Source: Chryseobacterium sp. UBA6632 (GTDB taxonomy: Bacteria; Bacteroidota; Bacteroidia; Flavobacteriales; Weeksellaceae). From it: a DNA stretch of 8,129 bases. The stretch covers positions 1 through 8,129 of the forward strand of contig DKLU01000305.1 of assembly GCA_002455915.1 (NCBI GenBank), given 5' to 3'. The position numbers were made by a program, and so were the translations under genes. A model generated the notes under the pieces. It saw nothing but the letters and a program-made list of their open reading frames with translations. It searched no databases and had not been told where the DNA came from. Of the stretch, positions 6,322-8,129 are shown piece by piece; within the stretch, counting starts at the first letter, position 1; every line of letters starts with the position of its first letter.

Positions 6322-6481
6322 ATGAAAAATTCAAACAAAAAAATCAATTTCAAGAGAATATCTTAAAAAAATTACAGGAAGTGTAATCGTGCCTAACTGT
6401 TCTAACTTTTGCTGCCCTGATGATGGCAAACCAACCTGCCCGGGAATTTATTGCCTGGATGTTCTTTGTCCGCAAGTTTAA
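6322..6481 (+). pseudogene. Cys-rich bacteriocin-like peptide precursor, interrupted by a +1 frameshift in an A7 run
   Basis: The ATG at 6322 opens a frame that stops after 14 codons (TAA 6364-6366). Removing one A from the run of seven at 6337-6343 joins it to a second frame ending at TAA 6479-6481, giving a 52-aa peptide: leader MKNSNKKSISREYLKKITGS, then a core with six cysteines (C26, C30, C31, C39, C44, C49) and two Pro-Gly/Asp-Gly turns. The leader, with SREYLKKITG and a Gly-Ser where many have Gly-Gly, matches my memory of Chryseobacterium 'bacteriocin-like' small proteins (typical start MKNLKKLxREeLKxIxGG). Such leaders resemble double-glycine leaders removed by peptidase-containing exporters, though no exporter or modifying enzyme is in this window. 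The second frame has no ATG, GTG or TTG before the leader, so it cannot be started alone with its leader. The break could be a sequencing error, true decay, or a phase-variable or slippage site. A terminator follows 20 nt later. Confidence 0.72.
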
Positions 6482-6500
6482 TTCAAACTGAAATAAAATA

Positions 6501-6532
6501 AAAAGCCGGAATGCAAGTTGATTCCGGTTTTT
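6501..6532. terminator. Bidirectional intrinsic terminator between the peptide gene and the nitrilase fusion
   Basis: CCGGAAT at 6506-6512 pairs with ATTCCGG at 6521-6527 around an 8-nt loop, and G6505 can add a wobble pair with the T at 6528. A T-tract follows on the plus strand (6528-6532), and an A-rich tract precedes the stem (AAAATAAAAAG), which reads as a U-rich tail on the minus strand. It sits 20 nt after the peptide stop and 4 nt beyond the stop of the convergent GNAT-nitrilase gene (6536-6538), so it can end both transcripts. Confidence 0.85.
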
Positions 6533-6535
6533 GTT

Positions 6536-8038
6536 TTATCGGAGATAAGTTTCGTAAAGGTCTTTTCTTCGGTCTTTCATCACCTGAACCGAACCATTGT
6601 AATGAAGATCTTTCAATAAATTCAAATCGACATCTACAATGAGTGTCATTTCTGTATTTGGAGTGGCCTCCCCTTTCACTGCATTGGATGGAAAAGCAAA
6701 ATCCGATGGGGTGAAAACCGCAGCCTGACCAAACTGAATATCCATATTATTAACTCCCGGAAGGTTTCCTACACAACCGGCAATCGCAACATAGCATTCG
6801 TTTTCAATAGCTCTCGCAGCGGCGCAATGACGAACCCTCATATACGCATTCTGAGTATCCGTTAAATAAGGAACGAATAAAATTTTCATGCCCTGATCGG
6901 CTAAAATTCTTGGCAGTTCAGGGAATTCGACATCGTAGCAAATTACCAATCCTATCTTTCCGCAATCGGTATCAAAAACTCTGATCTCGTTTCCGCCTTT
7001 CATTCCGTAGTATTTTCTTTCATTCGGAGTAATGTGAATTTTTCGGTATTCATCAATCCTACCGTCACGATGAAGAAGATAACTCACATTATACAGTTCG
7101 TTATTTTCAAAAACAGGCATACTTCCGGAAATAATATTGACGTTATAACTAATCGCCAAACTTGAAATTTTATCTTTGATTTCTTCCGTTAACTTAGCGA
7201 GTTCAATCATACTGTCTCGCTCGGAAAGCTTATTGAAAGGCGCTAACAATGGTGTATTGAATAATTCCGGGAACAGAACAAAATCAGACTTGTAATCTCC
7301 CATTACGTTCACGAAAAATTCTACCTGCTCATAAAAAGCGTGAATATCTTTAAAATGCCTCATCTGCCACTGCACCAATCCCAAACGGATAATGCTGTCC
7401 TGCATCGTGTTTGGTTTTTTGCTGTAATAGATGTTATTCCACTGAAGAAGCACTGCATTTTCTTTGGAAGACTCATCCTCAGGCAGATATTTTTTCATAA
7501 CCCTTATCGGTAGAAAATTATTGGAAAGCTGAAAAGATAGCACCGGATCATAGATTTCTTTGTCTCTTACCTTTCTGATGTATTCTCTTGGAGAAAATTC
7601 ATCACTATGTTTATGATAATTGGGAATTCTTCCGCCTAAGACAATAGATTTTAAATTCAACAATTCACAAAGTTCTTTTCTCGCGTCATATAATCTTCTT
7701 CCCAGACGGAGCTCACGGAATTCAGGATCTACAAAAACTTCAATTCCGTACAGAACATCGCCTGTGGAAGAGTGTGTATTAAAAGTATAATTCCCTGTAA
7801 TATCGCTATACGTATGATCGTCTCCAAACTCGTTATAATTCACGATAATAGAAAGTGCTACAGCAGCCAGTTTGCCATCGACCGTGATACAAATTTGCCC
7901 TTTCGGGAACATTTTGGTGAGTTTTTCTATGCTTCTTTTTGACCATATCGACTCCGACATTTGAGGATAAGCGCGTTTCATCGTGATGACCAGTTCATCA
8001 TAATCCTGAACGGAGAGCGGTCTTGTTTCTATTTGCAT
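6536..8038 (-). CDS. GNAT acetyltransferase-nitrilase superfamily fusion protein
   Basis: A 500-aa cytoplasmic two-domain enzyme. Residues 1 to about 205 form a GNAT N-acyltransferase-like domain, with the acetyl-CoA-binding motif A at about 99-124 (IEVFVDPEFRELRLGRRL, containing RLGRR at 111-115). Residues from about 215 to 500 form a carbon-nitrogen hydrolase (nitrilase superfamily) domain with the full catalytic triad: Glu258 in FPE, Lys333 in YRKIH and Cys367 in VICYD, plus the following EFPEL typical of amidases. The nitrilase part would cleave a non-peptide C-N bond in a small amide; the GNAT part would move an acyl group from CoA. This fusion is a recurrent family whose nitrilase part falls in the Rim1-like subgroup; I know of no firmly established substrate. 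The start gives the usual GNAT opening (IETRPLSVQDYDEL). It stands alone, convergent to the small-gene cluster, with its own promoter upstream. Confidence 0.93.
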   Translation of the reverse strand: MQIETRPLSVQDYDELVITMKRAYPQMSESIWSKRSIEKLTKMFPKGQICITVDGKLAAVALSIIVNYNEFGDDHTYSDITGNYTFNTHSSTGDVLYGIEVFVDPEFRELRLGRRLYDARKELCELLNLKSIVLGGRIPNYHKHSDEFSPREYIRKVRDKEIYDPVLSFQLSNNFLPIRVMKKYLPEDESSKENAVLLQWNNIYYSKKPNTMQDSIIRLGLVQWQMRHFKDIHAFYEQVEFFVNVMGDYKSDFVLFPELFNTPLLAPFNKLSERDSMIELAKLTEEIKDKISSLAISYNVNIISGSMPVFENNELYNVSYLLHRDGRIDEYRKIHITPNERKYYGMKGGNEIRVFDTDCGKIGLVICYDVEFPELPRILADQGMKILFVPYLTDTQNAYMRVRHCAAARAIENECYVAIAGCVGNLPGVNNMDIQFGQAAVFTPSDFAFPSNAVKGEATPNTEMTLIVDVDLNLLKDLHYNGSVQVMKDRRKDLYETYLR

Positions 8039-8054
8039 TTGATGTATTTTTACT

Positions 8055-8086
8055 TAAATTTAGTGAAAATTTGTTTTAATAGACAA
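8055..8086 (-). promoter_or_regulatory. Possible promoter of the GNAT-nitrilase gene
   Basis: On the minus strand a TTG (8086-8084) is followed after 21 nt by TAAATTTA (8062-8055). This fits the Bacteroidota layout of a -33 TTG and a -7 TAnnTTTG with one mismatch. The -7 box lies 16 nt before the ATG at 8038, giving a short leader. The stretch is AT-rich, so the match is suggestive rather than firm. Confidence 0.4.
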
Positions 8087-8129
8087 TTACTATACAAAAC
8101 ATTAACCAAAATATCATTTAGAAATGGCA

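Noticed and set aside
6337..6343. Classic -1 programmed ribosomal frameshift (A AAA AAA slippery site) to express the peptide
   Set aside because: The downstream frame is +1 relative to the ATG, so a -1 slip would lead into the wrong frame.
5498..6481. Mobile element or prophage remnant around the small-gene patch
   Set aside because: No transposase, integrase, terminal repeats or tRNA attachment site is visible at either edge; only base composition hints at acquisition.
8124..8129. Start of a divergent plus-strand gene (ATG GCA at the window end)
   Set aside because: Only two codons are visible and no good promoter box precedes them, so it cannot be supported.

Overview
The window looks like chromosomal DNA from a flavobacterium, most likely Chryseobacterium or a close relative (Weeksellaceae). 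This is inferred from low G+C content, starts without clear Shine-Dalgarno sequences, Bacteroidota-type -7 promoter boxes (TAnnTTTG/A), signal peptides that end just before Gln, and a peptide leader of a kind I associate with Chryseobacterium 'bacteriocin-like' proteins. No rRNA, tRNA, CRISPR array, transposase or integrase is visible.

Layout. (1) 52-1690, plus strand: a secreted SGNH/GDSL hydrolase and, 10 nt later, a secreted TPR protein, probably one transcription unit. It ends at a perfect hairpin that also serves the convergent gene on the other side. (2) 1724-5384, minus strand, in order of transcription: an AarF/UbiB-type atypical kinase with two C-terminal membrane segments; 16 nt later a small secreted protein with two FG-GAP/VCBS-like calcium loops; a roughly 90-bp imperfect palindrome built of heptad repeats; then a DEAD-box RNA helicase with its own promoter almost touching the start codon. 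(3) 5498-6481, plus strand: an AT-rich accessory patch of very small genes between housekeeping-type genes. It holds a 56-codon gene, a 118-aa lipoprotein and a 90-aa protein that overlap one another (ATGA and 8-nt overlaps), followed by a Cys-rich bacteriocin-like peptide gene. That last gene is split by one extra base in a run of seven A. A second bidirectional terminator closes the patch. (4) 6536-8038, minus strand: a GNAT acetyltransferase fused to a nitrilase-superfamily amidohydrolase, with a plausible promoter upstream at the window edge.

The most interesting region is 5498-6481. Two of its genes (5498-5668 and 6322-6481) are too short or too broken for ordinary gene calling. The first resembles the start of a longer Bacteroidota family and seems to have lost its C-terminal half. 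The last would encode a 52-aa precursor with a 'LKKITGS' leader end and six cysteines if one A were removed. Together they suggest a decaying or phase-variable peptide locus. Whether the frameshift is real, a sequencing error, or corrected by slippage cannot be settled from this sequence alone.
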